DNA of 64,000 nucleotides from Actinophytocola algeriensis (GTDB taxonomy: Bacteria > Actinomycetota > Actinomycetes > Mycobacteriales > Pseudonocardiaceae), in assembly GCF_014203735.1 (NCBI RefSeq), contig NZ_JACHJQ010000004.1:806001-870000 (forward strand), written 5' to 3'. How positions within the stretch are numbered: the stretch's first letter is position 1; every line of letters begins with the position of its first letter. Shown here piece after piece: positions 36,470 to 48,598 of this stretch. Made by a program: the position numbers and the translations under genes. The notes under the pieces are model-generated. The model ran no database searches. It was not told the DNA's origin and saw only the letters and a program-made list of their open reading frames with translations.

Positions 36470-36478
36470 ACTGCCAGT
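36470..36478. promoter_or_regulatory. candidate operator in the XRE/SDR divergent region
   Basis: ACTGCCAGT is an inverted repeat around one base, within GGTACTGCCAGTCC. It is 40 bases from the regulator start. A second, weaker CACTGGCC follows near 36498. Confidence 0.4.
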
Positions 36479-36571
36479 CCTAGCGACGAGCGGGGCACTG
36501 GCCGGTCGTGGCCGCGAGCCGCCACCGTGACGGTTGCGTCAACCGATCGGTGGAGAGTGAAGGGGTCTGTC

Positions 36572-37495
36572 ATGAGGTCGACAATCGTGATGACCGGTGC
36601 GAGCCGCGGGATCGGCCGCGTCGCCGCAGCGCGCATCGTGGGCGAGTCGCCGGACACGCACCTTCTCCTCGTCGCCCGAGGGGACACCGGCGCACGGCTG
36701 TCCGCGGAGCTCGGGGTGGACGGGAGCGCGGTCTCGCACGTCTCCGCGGACCTCGGTTCGCTGGAGAGCGTGCGGTTGGCGGCCGCGGAGATCCGGGACC
36801 GGCTGGAGCGCGGCGACCTGCCGCCGCTGCGGGGTTTTGTGGGCAACGCGGGCGTGCAGTACACGAACGCGCTCACCGTGGGGCCCGACGGGTTCGAGTC
36901 GACGTTCGTCGTCAACGTGCTCGCCAACCACCTGTTCGTTCGCCTGCTCCAGGACTGCTTCGTCGCGCCCTCCCGGATCGTGATCACCAGCAGCGACACC
37001 CATGTCGGCGACTTCAGGCACAACCTGGGCATGGTGCCCGGCCCGGTCTGGCGCTACCCGGAGGTCCTCGCCCGCTCCGGCGCATTCTCCAGGCCGGCGA
37101 CCGCCGCCGCCGGCCGCACCGCGTACTCGACGAGCAAGCTGGCCGTCATCTACCTCGTGCACGAGTACGTGCGCCGCCTCCCGGCCGGGATCGACGTCGT
37201 CGCCTACAACCCGGGCTTCGTTCCCGGCACCGGCTTGGCGCGCAACGCGGGCGTCGTCGCCCGGTTCGCGATGCGCCGCATCCTGCCGACACTGGTCCGC
37301 ACGCCGTTCGCGACCAGCATCGGGGCCGCCGGGCGCAGCCTCGCGGAGGTCGTCGTGGGCACGAGGAAGGCGCCGAGCGGGTCCTACGTGGACCGCGACC
37401 GCGTGGCCCGCTCGTCGGAAGAGTCGTACGACCCGCAGCGCGAGAGCGAGCTGTGGGAGGTCGTCGAACGGCTCACCGCCCCGTACGCGAGGTGA
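36572..37495 (+). CDS. short-chain dehydrogenase/reductase, probable target of the XRE regulator
   Basis: ATG 36572 follows GAAGGGG and gives 307 residues. The Rossmann motif TGASRGIG is at 8-15, NAG appears at the usual position (VGNAGVQY), and the catalytic YSTSK is present. An N-terminal extension to 36416 is open but lacks a ribosome-binding site and conservation. The long insertion before YSTSK resembles retinol-dehydrogenase-like/protochlorophyllide-reductase-type SDRs. Substrate unknown. A 145-base gap without features follows. Confidence 0.88.
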   Translation: MRSTIVMTGASRGIGRVAAARIVGESPDTHLLLVARGDTGARLSAELGVDGSAVSHVSADLGSLESVRLAAAEIRDRLERGDLPPLRGFVGNAGVQYTNALTVGPDGFESTFVVNVLANHLFVRLLQDCFVAPSRIVITSSDTHVGDFRHNLGMVPGPVWRYPEVLARSGAFSRPATAAAGRTAYSTSKLAVIYLVHEYVRRLPAGIDVVAYNPGFVPGTGLARNAGVVARFAMRRILPTLVRTPFATSIGAAGRSLAEVVVGTRKAPSGSYVDRDRVARSSEESYDPQRESELWEVVERLTAPYAR

Positions 37496-37640
37496 CCGGC
37501 TTGATCCGGACTTCCAGACCCTCGACGAGGATCAGAGAGTCCGGGTCGTGCCCCGTCATGCCCACGGTACGGCTTGTAGCTGACTCCAGCGTGGTCGGTT
37601 CGTGGTGGTCCGGTTGGTGTTCCGGGCCCTGTCGTCCGCA

Positions 37641-38534
37641 TTATTGTTCGGCTTCCAGGCCGGGAATGATGGGGAAGTACTGGTCTGGAGGCAGGCAGTA
37701 CGGCTGAGGTGGGCCAAGTGGCTTCGCTAACATGTTGATCTGTTGGCTGCTGATAATGGCGCCGTCGACCTGGGCGTATGACATATCGGCTTGCTCGGTC
37801 AGAGATTCCGTGAGGTCGACGGCTATCATGTCGGCCCCCAGCAATTTCGCGCCGAGGAGCATCGAGTTCCTGATCTTCGCGGTTGTGAGGATGGAGCAGG
37901 TCAGGTCGCTCTTCATCATCATCGCGCCGCTGAAGTCCGCGCCGAAGGCATAGACACCGGCCAAGGTCGAACCGTTCAGAAGTGCATGACTCAGATTCGC
38001 TTGGTGGAGGTTCGCGCGTTCGAAGTTCATCTGAGCCATGTTCGCGCCGCGCAAGCACGTGCGGCTCAGGTCTGACGAAAACCGCATCGAAGACTTTGCC
38101 GGTGGCCGGTTGTTGTTGCCTATGACCGAAAGGGCTCCTTGGACGTCGTTGGGAACTTCCCAGTTCGCATCGCCGCATTTCAGCAGTGGCGCGTGGTTGC
38201 GAACCAAGGATGCCAGTTGTTTCAACGCCGGCGCGTGGTACCTCGGAACATCGTGTATCAGACTGGCGAGTTGATACACCCCTCCCAGGCGCACTTCCAC
38301 GCTGTCCGGGTTGCCCAGGTTCTGGACGGCATTGTTGAACCGGTCCTCATGAAGGCCGCTTTCCGCGATGTCGGAGCCGCGCTGGGCGGCCTGGTTCGAG
38401 AAGTGGCTGACGGCCACGGCGACCATCGCTGTCAGCAGTGACAGCATGCTGAACGTGAGGTGCCAACGTCCGTTGTGCCGAACTCTCGAAACAGCAGTTC
38501 TGGCCTTGCGTCGGTTTCTCTTCCTGCGTGACAT
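37641..38534 (-). CDS. pentapeptide-repeat membrane protein
   Basis: The ATG at 38534 (MSRRKRNRRKAR) gives 297 residues. A basic N-terminus and one membrane helix (about 28-45) lead to a helical segment with RFNNAVQNLGNPDSVEVRLGG, common in this class. From about 150 onward, A(D/N)LXX pentapeptide repeats follow (LRGANMAQMNFERANLHQANL), forming a right-handed beta-helix. Local GC content is clearly lower than in the neighbours, suggesting transfer. Function of such membrane-anchored repeats is unknown. ATG 38609 is an alternative that would overlap the upstream gene. Confidence 0.82.
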   Translation of the reverse strand: MSRRKRNRRKARTAVSRVRHNGRWHLTFSMLSLLTAMVAVAVSHFSNQAAQRGSDIAESGLHEDRFNNAVQNLGNPDSVEVRLGGVYQLASLIHDVPRYHAPALKQLASLVRNHAPLLKCGDANWEVPNDVQGALSVIGNNNRPPAKSSMRFSSDLSRTCLRGANMAQMNFERANLHQANLSHALLNGSTLAGVYAFGADFSGAMMMKSDLTCSILTTAKIRNSMLLGAKLLGADMIAVDLTESLTEQADMSYAQVDGAIISSQQINMLAKPLGPPQPYCLPPDQYFPIIPGLEAEQ

Positions 38535-38569
38535 GAAGGAGCATGATGCAGGACGCGTCGACGGGCCTG

Positions 38570-38923
38570 TCAGCCGGATGTGGACTGTGGGACCGTGATG
38601 GTCAAACACGTGATCCGGTTCGTGGCGTCGAGCTGGAAGTGGTGTTCCAGGGTTATCGGGCTGCCCGGGAAGGTGCCCTCAACGCGGCACGTCACCGTTG
38701 TTTCGCCGTCCTTGGCGTGTGCGGTCAGTGGGGTTGACGTGTAGGTGAACGCGCTTGCCGTTCTGGCCAGCCATTTCCTGATTTCCGTTGTGCCTCGGTA
38801 GGTGTGGCCGTCGTCGGTGACCTCCGCGGTTTCCGCGAAGGTCACCAGTGCGGATTCGTGGTCGTCGCCGCTGGCCAGGGTCAGGTAGGCGCGCACTGCC
38901 TCTGGGCAGTCGGTCAGGTTCAT
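38570..38923 (-). CDS. SnoaL/NTF2-like small protein
   Basis: The ATG at 38923 has GAGGAG six bases upstream and gives 117 residues. The pattern CPEAVRAYLTLASGDDHESALVTFAETAEVTDDGHTY, seen in parts as an initial helix pair then strand, and GTTEIRKWLART fit a SnoaL/NTF2-like cone fold. No active-site residue can be assigned. It is nine bases after the SDR stop and so belongs to the SDR operon controlled from the HxlR promoter region. Confidence 0.82.
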   Translation of the reverse strand: MNLTDCPEAVRAYLTLASGDDHESALVTFAETAEVTDDGHTYRGTTEIRKWLARTASAFTYTSTPLTAHAKDGETTVTCRVEGTFPGSPITLEHHFQLDATNRITCLTITVPQSTSG

Positions 38924-38931
38924 GGTTCTCC

Positions 38932-39660
38932 TCACGTTGTCGGGACCGTGCCGCCGTCTACCGCGTAGTCCGCGCCTGTTACCGCGGCCGCCGCGTCCGA
39001 GACCAGGAACGCCACCACCTCCGCCACCTCTTCCGGAGTCGCGAAACGGCCGAGTGGGACGCCGCCCAGTGCGTTCATCAGGGAATCGCGGGCTGATTTC
39101 TCGTCGCCGTCGAATTCTGTCGCCAGGCGGGTTACCAGCGCGTCCGCCGCCGGGGTTTGTATGCCGCCCGGCGATACCGTGTTCACACGGATTCCTTGTG
39201 GAGCCAGCTGGTTCGCCAAGCCGCGGCTGTACGTGCGTAGCGCCGCCTTCGCCGCCGCGTACGCCAGGGTGCCGTTCCACAGCGGCATGCGGGCCTGGAT
39301 GGACGTCACGTGCACGATCGCGCCCCTCGTCATCCGGGGCACCAGTGCTCGGTCCAGCCGTACCGCTGCGAGCAGGTTCAGGTCCAGCTCCCGCTGCCAC
39401 GTTGCGTCGTCCAGGGCCTCGTAGCCGCCGCTCGGCGCGCTTGAGCCGCCTGCCACGTGTACCAGGATGTCCAGCTGGCCCACTTGTTCCGCTACCGCCT
39501 CCGCCGTGGCCGGGTCGGTCAGGTCCGCGGTGATGTCCGCCTCGCCGCGGGCGATGGCGGTCACTTTCGCGCCTGCCGCTCGCAGGCGCTCCGCCACCGC
39601 CGCGCCCGTGCCCTTCGAGCCGCCCGTCACCACCGCGTGGCGGCCTTCCAGTGAGTCCAT
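38932..39660 (-). CDS. short-chain dehydrogenase/reductase, regulated by HxlR
   Basis: The ATG at 39660 (MDSLEGRHAVVTGG) follows GAAGGGACG. The 242-residue classical SDR has TGGSKGTG (14-21), the Ser of VTSIQ, the YAAAK catalytic pair and the C-terminal YAVDGG of FabG-like enzymes. It may form an oxidation module with the SnoaL-like protein, and is divergent from an HxlR regulator. Upstream reading to 39786 crosses the operator and is not part of the gene. Confidence 0.9.
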   Translation of the reverse strand: MDSLEGRHAVVTGGSKGTGAAVAERLRAAGAKVTAIARGEADITADLTDPATAEAVAEQVGQLDILVHVAGGSSAPSGGYEALDDATWQRELDLNLLAAVRLDRALVPRMTRGAIVHVTSIQARMPLWNGTLAYAAAKAALRTYSRGLANQLAPQGIRVNTVSPGGIQTPAADALVTRLATEFDGDEKSARDSLMNALGGVPLGRFATPEEVAEVVAFLVSDAAAAVTGADYAVDGGTVPTT

Positions 39661-39689
39661 CGGTTCGTCCCTTCTATTACAGCAGTCAC

Positions 39690-39710
39690 TTGCTGCTAAC
39701 ATAGCAGTAA
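39690..39710. promoter_or_regulatory. HxlR operator between SDR and regulator
   Basis: TTGCTGCTA-ACA-TAGCAGTAA is a 21-bp inverted repeat with one mismatched pair. AGCAGT-ACTTG also occurs as a direct repeat (39681-39692 and 39703-39714). The 67-base divergent gap holds little else, so the operator covers both promoters. Confidence 0.75.
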
Positions 39711-39727
39711 CTTGAAGGGGTGTGCAC

Positions 39728-40213
39728 ATGACCAGCAAGATCCGGCTGGAAGACCGGGAGTGTCCGTTGTCCACGACGCTCGGCATCGTGGGGGAGTGGT
39801 GGACGGTGCTGATCCTCCACGACTGCTTCGACGGCTACCGTCGGTTCGACGAGTTCCAGGCCAACATCGGTCTCTCGTCGAGCATGCTGACAAGCCGGCT
39901 GAAGAGCCTTGTCGAACGGGGGATCCTCGAGCGCAGGCCCTACCAGGAACGGCCGGTTCGGTACGAGTACGTCCTCACCGAGCTAGGCCGGTCGCTGCGC
40001 CCCGTGCTCGTCGCGCTCGCGGCTTGGCGCAATGCGCAGCTGGCGCCGGACGAGCGGGCCATGGTCCTCGTCGACACGCGGACCGGGCGGGAAGCCGAGC
40101 CCGTGGTGGTCGACTCCGTCAGTGGGGAGCCTGTGGACGGTCCGCACTTCGCGTTCGCCGCGGGGCCCGCGGCCGGGTCGGTCATGCGGGAGCGGTACGC
40201 GGGCGTTCGCTGA
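39728..40213 (+). CDS. HxlR-family transcriptional regulator
   Basis: The ATG at 39728 is preceded by GAAGGGG at seven bases; a GTG at 39722 is less well placed. The 161-residue protein has the HxlR winged helix with CPLSTTLGIVGEWWTVLIL, whose early Cys can sense electrophiles or redox change, then FDEFQANIGLSSSMLTSRLKSL. The C-terminal extension of ~50 residues is beyond the usual HxlR length. It probably controls the divergent SDR operon and itself. Confidence 0.9.
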   Translation: MTSKIRLEDRECPLSTTLGIVGEWWTVLILHDCFDGYRRFDEFQANIGLSSSMLTSRLKSLVERGILERRPYQERPVRYEYVLTELGRSLRPVLVALAAWRNAQLAPDERAMVLVDTRTGREAEPVVVDSVSGEPVDGPHFAFAAGPAAGSVMRERYAGVR

Positions 40214-40255
40214 AGTTGCTCCGGGCTGGGTAGTGACTTGACCTTTCTCAGTGCG

Positions 40256-42379
<2,124 letters not shown>

Positions 42380-42382
42380 GGG

Positions 42383-43450
42383 CTACTTCCTCTCCAGGCG
42401 GCCAGGGCGGAGTGGGACGTCGAGTGCGTCGTACAGGCCGGGTTCGGCGTCGACGAGCCAGTCGATCGCGTTGACCAGGCGGCCGACGGCGGTCGCGTTG
42501 CCGCCCGCGGACCGGTTCTCGCCCTCGTCGGTGGCCTCGACGGTGACCTCGATGCGCGGCCTGCCCTCGATGACGACGCGGTGCGCGCCCGCCCCGCTCG
42601 GTGGTTGCGGCCAGTCGGGTGCGCAGGAGGGGTGGATGCGGGTGACGTGCTCGATGACGATGCGGGGTTCGCCGTCGACGATGCCCTGCACCTCGAAGCG
42701 GACCGCGCCCTGGGTGCCCTGGGCGAACTCGCCCATGGTCCGGGTCGTGACGGTCTCCTCGAGCCGGCGGCGGTCCATGGTCTCGCGGAGCTCGTCGAGC
42801 TCGACGCCGAGTGCGCGGGCCATGAGGCGGATCTGCCCGCCCCACACCATGGTGGGGACCATGGGCAGCAGCATCGGGGGCTCGTAGTCCATGGGCTGGC
42901 CCATGCCGACGAGGTAGCGGACCGAGTCCGGTTGTTCGTAGGTGGAGTAGTCGAAGATCTCCTGGCAGCGGATGACGTCGACGCGGGTGCCGAGCCCGGA
43001 GATCAGCAGCGGCAGCACGTCGTTGCCCCAGCCGGGGTCGACACCGGAGACGAACAGCGACCCGCCACCATCCGCGATGGCGGCTAGAACGGGTTCTCGT
43101 AACTCGGCGGGTGCGTTGCGCTGGTCGTAGAGCGGGTACAGCGACGGGGTGACGACCACGGCACCGGCGCGGACCGCGCGGACGATGTCCGCGAGCGCGT
43201 CGTCGAAGCGGACCTCGCCGGACGCCGCGTAGACGACAGCGCCGGGACTTGCGCCGAGGACGGCGTCGATGTCCGTGGTGGCAGGGACTCCGAGTTCGTG
43301 ACCGAGGCCGGCGAGGAGGCCGGCGTCGCGACCGTCCTTGGCGTCGTCGTGCACGATGACGGAGGTCAGTGTCAACGCCGGATGGGCGTCGACCGCACGA
43401 ATCGCGGCACGGCCGACGTTGCCGGTACCCCACACCACCGTGGCAATCAT
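42383..43450 (-). CDS. NAD(P)-binding dihydrodipicolinate reductase-like protein
   Basis: The 355-residue protein has an N-terminal Rossmann motif GTGNVGRAA, and the overall pattern of DapB-like NAD(P)H dehydrogenases related to 2,4-diaminopentanoate dehydrogenase (SGVDPGWGNDVLPLL, YSTYEQPDSVR). Mycobacterial homologues are often encoded near steroid or lipid catabolism genes. A KstR-type box is 14 bases before its start, linking it with choA. Substrate cannot be assigned. Confidence 0.85.
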   Translation of the reverse strand: MIATVVWGTGNVGRAAIRAVDAHPALTLTSVIVHDDAKDGRDAGLLAGLGHELGVPATTDIDAVLGASPGAVVYAASGEVRFDDALADIVRAVRAGAVVVTPSLYPLYDQRNAPAELREPVLAAIADGGGSLFVSGVDPGWGNDVLPLLISGLGTRVDVIRCQEIFDYSTYEQPDSVRYLVGMGQPMDYEPPMLLPMVPTMVWGGQIRLMARALGVELDELRETMDRRRLEETVTTRTMGEFAQGTQGAVRFEVQGIVDGEPRIVIEHVTRIHPSCAPDWPQPPSGAGAHRVVIEGRPRIEVTVEATDEGENRSAGGNATAVGRLVNAIDWLVDAEPGLYDALDVPLRPGRLERK

Positions 43451-43464
43451 GGTTCGAGGCTAGC

Positions 43465-43478
43465 TGAAACGTGTTTCA
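43465..43478. promoter_or_regulatory. second KstR-type operator
   Basis: TGAAACGTGTTTCA matches TNNAACNNGTTNNA exactly and is part of a perfect 16-bp inverted repeat CTGAAAC-GT-GTTTCAG (43464-43479). It sits just upstream of the dehydrogenase-like gene on the minus strand; the LysR gene starts 80 bases the other way. Confidence 0.7.
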
Positions 43479-43558
43479 GTTCAAAGCGGCAGATAGCTCA
43501 CAGCCGCGCCTCCTGCCGCGAACGCGATGTTGTCGGTGCCGCCTGCTTACATGTTCCC

Positions 43559-44413
43559 GTGGATCTGCTTCGACATCTCCGCTTCTTCGTGGCCGTCGCC
43601 GAGGAGGGGCACTTCGGGCATGCCGCCGACCGGCTCGGCATGACGCAACCGCCGCTGTCCCAAGGGATCCGGCGCCTGGAGGACCGGCTCGGCGTCCCCC
43701 TGCTCACCCGCACCGCGCGCGGCGTGGGCCTGACGCCTGCCGGAGCGGAGCTGTTACCCCGCGCCACCGCGTTGCTCGCCGACGCGGCGCGGTTCACCGA
43801 GGACGCGCAGCGGCACCGCGACGCCCACGCCGAGCTGCGGATCGGCGTGGTGCCGCAGTTGTCCGCGTGGCACGTCGCCGCTGTGGTCGACGGCGTGCGC
43901 CGGGCCGGGGCGCGGGCGACCACCACCGTCGCGTCCACTGTGGAACTCGTCGCCGCCGTCGTGGCCGGGCAGCTGGACTGTGCGGTCGTGCACCACCCCG
44001 CGCTCGTGCATCCGCTGGAGTGCGGTGGTGTCGCGAAGCTGCCCGCCGAGTTCCTGGTGCCTGCCGGGCGAACCGTCCAGCGGTTCGCGCACCTGCGGGA
44101 TCTCGCACTCGCCGCCGCGCCGCGCAGCCACAACACCGCCGCGTGTGACCTGCTCGTGGATTCGTTGCGTGCCAAGGGGATCGATCCCGTGCTGCTGGCC
44201 GCGCCGACCGACCGGGACGTCGTCGCCGCCGTCGCCTCGGGTGCGGCGTTCGGGATCACCGCCGACCCGGGCCTGCGTGCGCCCGGGGTCGAGCGGGTGG
44301 CGCTCGGCGGGGACGAGTTCTTCCTGCGGGTGCGGCTGGTGTGGCGCACCGAGCCCGGGTTGCGTGCCGCCATCGAGGACGCGCTCGCGGGGGACCGCCA
44401 TGCCATCGGTTGA
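43559..44413 (+). CDS. blaA: LysR-family regulator, probable BlaA-type activator of beta-lactamase
   Basis: The GTG at 43559 gives 284 residues and has no ribosome-binding site, so translation is probably leaderless. The N-terminal helix-turn-helix (HFGHAADRLGMTQPPLSQGIRRLE) is LysR type, followed by a two-lobe effector domain. It overlaps the next gene by 14 bases. The order LysR, SxxK protein, class A beta-lactamase resembles the bla system of Streptomyces cacaoi, in which BlaA activates blaL. Symbol given by analogy. Confidence 0.82.
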   Translation: MDLLRHLRFFVAVAEEGHFGHAADRLGMTQPPLSQGIRRLEDRLGVPLLTRTARGVGLTPAGAELLPRATALLADAARFTEDAQRHRDAHAELRIGVVPQLSAWHVAAVVDGVRRAGARATTTVASTVELVAAVVAGQLDCAVVHHPALVHPLECGGVAKLPAEFLVPAGRTVQRFAHLRDLALAAAPRSHNTAACDLLVDSLRAKGIDPVLLAAPTDRDVVAAVASGAAFGITADPGLRAPGVERVALGGDEFFLRVRLVWRTEPGLRAAIEDALAGDRHAIG

Positions 44414-45305
44414 ACAGCGCATCCGCGACACGTTGCGGTACGCGGGCGCCACCGGGTGGGTGCACGCCGTGCCGATCACCGGCGCGGGGGGCCGGGAGGT
44501 CCGGGAGGTGGCTGTCGGTGCGAACGACCTCGTGGTCATGGCGTCGGTGTACAAGCTGCCGCTGCTCGTCGCGTTGTGCGGGCGGTTCGCGGACGGGACG
44601 CTCGACCCGGCCGCGCCGGTCCGGGTGCACCCGGGCTCCGGCTCGCCGGGACCCACCGGGATCGCCGCGTTCCTCGACCCGGTCACCCTGTCGTGGCGGG
44701 ACCTCGCCGCGTCGATGATCGCCGTGTCGGACAACGTGGCCGCGGACATGATCCTCGGCGAGGTCGGGCTCGACGCGGTGCGGTCGGTGCTCGCCGAGTG
44801 CGGGCTGTCGAGGACGAAGGTCGTCGGCGGGCCGGCCGACGTCGAGGCGGCACTCGTGCGCGACACCGGTGCGGCGTCGGCGGCCGAGGCGTTCGCGCTG
44901 CTCGGGGACAACGACGCGGCGCTCACCGTCAGCGCGTACGACCCGGCGTTCGCGAGCGCCACGACCGCGCGGGAGATGACGCGGCTGCTCGCGCACATCT
45001 GGTCGGACACCGTCGTGGACGCGAAGTGGTGCGCGTTCATGCGGCGGCTGCTCGGGCTGCAGGTGTGGCCGCACCGGGTGCGGGCCGGGTTCCCGTACGC
45101 GGGGGTCGAAGTGGCGGGCAAGACCGGCACGATCGGTGCGATCCGCAACGAGGTCGCGGTCGTCACGTTCCCGGGGGAGACGCCGATCGCGGTCGCGGTG
45201 TTCACGTTCGCGGCGCGGGCGGACGCGTTCCTGCCCGCGGCCGACGCGGCGATCGGGGAGTGCGCGCGGCTCGCCGTGACCGAGTTGCGGTCGGGGAGGT
45301 GGTGA
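44400..45305 (+). CDS. blaB: penicillin-recognising SxxK protein without signal peptide (BlaB-like)
   Basis: The ATG at 44400 overlaps the LysR stop. The 301-residue protein has the three serine-acyltransferase motifs: SVYK (49-52), SDN (110-112) and KTGT (241-244). The class A Glu166 equivalent is not evident, and no signal peptide or membrane anchor is present, unlike true beta-lactamases and PBPs. S. cacaoi BlaB has the same unusual combination and is needed for beta-lactamase induction. A sensor or regulatory function is thus more likely than hydrolysis. Confidence 0.8.
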   Translation: MPSVEQRIRDTLRYAGATGWVHAVPITGAGGREVREVAVGANDLVVMASVYKLPLLVALCGRFADGTLDPAAPVRVHPGSGSPGPTGIAAFLDPVTLSWRDLAASMIAVSDNVAADMILGEVGLDAVRSVLAECGLSRTKVVGGPADVEAALVRDTGAASAAEAFALLGDNDAALTVSAYDPAFASATTAREMTRLLAHIWSDTVVDAKWCAFMRRLLGLQVWPHRVRAGFPYAGVEVAGKTGTIGAIRNEVAVVTFPGETPIAVAVFTFAARADAFLPAADAAIGECARLAVTELRSGRW

Positions 45306-45330
45306 CTTCTCGGGGCTCTGACCTGCGGTG

Positions 45331-45343
45331 ATTCCAAAAGAAT
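45331..45343. promoter_or_regulatory. candidate BlaA-binding site upstream of bla
   Basis: ATTC-CAAAA-GAAT is a short inverted repeat in a locally AT-rich stretch, 84 bases before the bla start, where a LysR activator would bind. It resembles a T-N11-A type LysR box only loosely. Confidence 0.4.
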
Positions 45344-45426
45344 ATCGGCTGTCGGCGGGTGGTCTATTGGCGTGCGCCGGGTGGGCTGTGCTTCCTTCGT
45401 CGTGATCCACACAGGGAGGAACACAC

Positions 45427-46335
45427 ATGGGGAGCACACGGAAAGCCGTGTTTGCGGCTCTGCTCGGCGTGGCACTGGCGGCGGGCTGCTCAGCGGCGCC
45501 CGCGGGCACGGCGCCACCGTCGCAGACCACCACGTCGGTCGACCTGGTCGCCGACCCGGCGCCGCTGCGCGACGTGGAGGAGCGGTACGACATCCGGCTC
45601 GGCGTGTACGCCGTGAACGTCCACACGGGACAGACGTTGGCGTACCGGGAGGACGAGCCGTTCCCGATCATGTCGACGTTCAAGACGTACGCGGCGGCCG
45701 CGCTGCTGCGCCAGCACCCGCTCGAGCAGGACTTCTTCGGCACGGTGGTCACCTACACCGAGGACGACCTGGTGGCGAACTCGCCGGTGACGAGCACCCG
45801 GGTCGCGACCGGGATGACCGTCGCGGAGTTGTGCGAGGCGGCGATCACGCGGTCGGACAACACGGCGGCGAACCTGCTGCTGCGCCTGCTCGGCGGTCCG
45901 GAGGCGATCACGGCGTTCGCGCGGGACATCAAGGACACGCGGACGCGGCTTGACCGCTGGGAGACCGACCTGAACACGGCCATCCCGGGCGACGACCGCG
46001 ACACGACGACCCCGGCGGCGATCGGGGAGGGCTACCGGTCGCTGGTGCTGGGTGACGTGCTGGGCGAGCCGGAGCGGGAGCAGCTGACGGACTGGCTGCT
46101 CGCGAACACCACCGGCGGTGAACGCATCCGCGCAGGCCTGCCGAAGGACTGGAAGACGGCCGACAAGACCGGCAGCGGCGACTACGGCTCGGCCAACGAC
46201 GTCGCGATCACCTGGACCCCGGACGGCACCCCGATCGTCATCGCGGTGCTGACCACCAGGGAGGTGGCAGGCGCGGAGTACGAGAGCGCGGCACTGGCCG
46301 ACGCCGCGAAGGTGGCAGCGGAAGCGCTGGCATGA
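45427..46335 (+). CDS. bla: class A beta-lactamase (lipoprotein)
   Basis: The 302-residue enzyme has an N-terminal signal with a lipobox-like AAGC (Cys21), STFK (Ser83-Lys86), SDN (143-145), the deacylation loop ETDLN (Glu179) and KTGSG (247-251). All catalytic residues of active class A enzymes are present, so hydrolysis of penicillins is expected at the cell surface. GGAGG precedes the ATG. It follows the LysR and SxxK genes by 121 bases with its own putative promoter region. Confidence 0.95.
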   Translation: MGSTRKAVFAALLGVALAAGCSAAPAGTAPPSQTTTSVDLVADPAPLRDVEERYDIRLGVYAVNVHTGQTLAYREDEPFPIMSTFKTYAAAALLRQHPLEQDFFGTVVTYTEDDLVANSPVTSTRVATGMTVAELCEAAITRSDNTAANLLLRLLGGPEAITAFARDIKDTRTRLDRWETDLNTAIPGDDRDTTTPAAIGEGYRSLVLGDVLGEPEREQLTDWLLANTTGGERIRAGLPKDWKTADKTGSGDYGSANDVAITWTPDGTPIVIAVLTTREVAGAEYESAALADAAKVAAEALA

Positions 46336-46444
46336 GTGCCGGGACGGACGTACCGGCACTTCGGTGCGGTGAGGGCGGCGGCCGGAGACCGGCCTTGTGG
46401 GTGCCGGGCGGGGCACCGGCCGGCCGCTCGACACCTCGGGTGGG

Positions 46445-46888
46445 TCAGGCCGTCATGAACTGGCAGCCGCTCACCTCGAGGTACTCGCCCGCCACCGCTG
46501 TCACGCGGGTCGGGCCCTCGGTGAGGTTGTTCGCGATGATGTCCGAGCCCGCGCTGTCGCGGAGCCGTGCCCAGTAGCAGTGTCCGCCCGCACCCGGGCC
46601 GTCCGACTTGTACTCACCCGGAGTGATGTCGGTGCCGACCAGGTACAGGCCGTCCGCGAACTGGGCGGCCGGGGGCGGCGGGCCCTGCGTGATGGTCACG
46701 GGGGCCGGTGCGGGGGCGGTGCTCGTGTAGGTCTTCTCGACGGTTTCCGTGATGGTGTGCAATGGAGCGGCCACCGGCTTGCCAGGCTCGCTCGACTTGG
46801 CATAAAGCGTGGTCACCGCCCCGATCACGAGGCCGATCAGCAGCAGGCCCGCGGGCACGCCGAAACGCAGGATGGCTTTCCGGTCCAT
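46445..46888 (-). CDS. membrane-anchored hypothetical protein with a GxYxVGxDIxPGxY domain
   Basis: The 147-residue protein has a short basic N-terminus, one membrane helix (about 8-28), a Thr/Pro linker (40-72) and an external domain starting DGLYLVGTDITPGEYKSDG. The domain has two Cys (HCYW, SGCQF) likely forming a disulfide. This domain is widespread in actinobacterial secreted proteins with no known function. The upstream region contains CCGAAAC-N8-GTTTCGG (46933-46954), which might be an operator. Confidence 0.8.
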   Translation of the reverse strand: MDRKAILRFGVPAGLLLIGLVIGAVTTLYAKSSEPGKPVAAPLHTITETVEKTYTSTAPAPAPVTITQGPPPPAAQFADGLYLVGTDITPGEYKSDGPGAGGHCYWARLRDSAGSDIIANNLTEGPTRVTAVAGEYLEVSGCQFMTA

Positions 46889-47057
46889 GGGAGTCCAGGC
46901 TTTCTCGTGAATGTCGACGACGCTGTCGTTGCCCGAAACCCGCGGTTGTTTCGGTCGTCAGCTCTCGCATCGTCGTGACGTCACGCTCCGTTACCGTGGC
47001 CGTCGAGTTGCCGGGTGGTGGTGTCGGGCGGTACGACGGGGGAGCACACGGATCGGT

Positions 47058-47085
47058 CGGGGGCGGGCCGGCCGGCTCGCCCCCG
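47058..47085 (+). terminator. strong hairpin in the sdaA leader
   Basis: CGGGGGCG (47058-47065) pairs with CGCCCCCG (47078-47085). Four inner pairs (one G-U) extend it to 12 bp around GGCC. It lies 79 bases before sdaA and has no T-run, so attenuation or mRNA structure is as likely as termination. Confidence 0.4.
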
Positions 47086-47164
47086 GTGGCCGGTCGGTCC
47101 GGCGACGTCACCCCGGGAAACGCGACCTACCATGAACCGGTAGCGGCCGTGTCTCGGAGGTTCA

Positions 47165-48535
<1,371 letters not shown>

Positions 48536-48598
48536 GGTCGATCCGGGCGCTGCCCGTCCGTCGGTCTGGCGACAGACCACCGACGGAGGGAACTGCTC

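Noticed and set aside
44400-45305. Second functional beta-lactamase
   Set aside because: It has no signal peptide and no recognisable deacylation Glu; the BlaB-like regulatory role fits better.
46889-47164. Glycine or other riboswitch before sdaA
   Set aside because: The leader has a strong hairpin but no conserved aptamer sequence that I can recognise.
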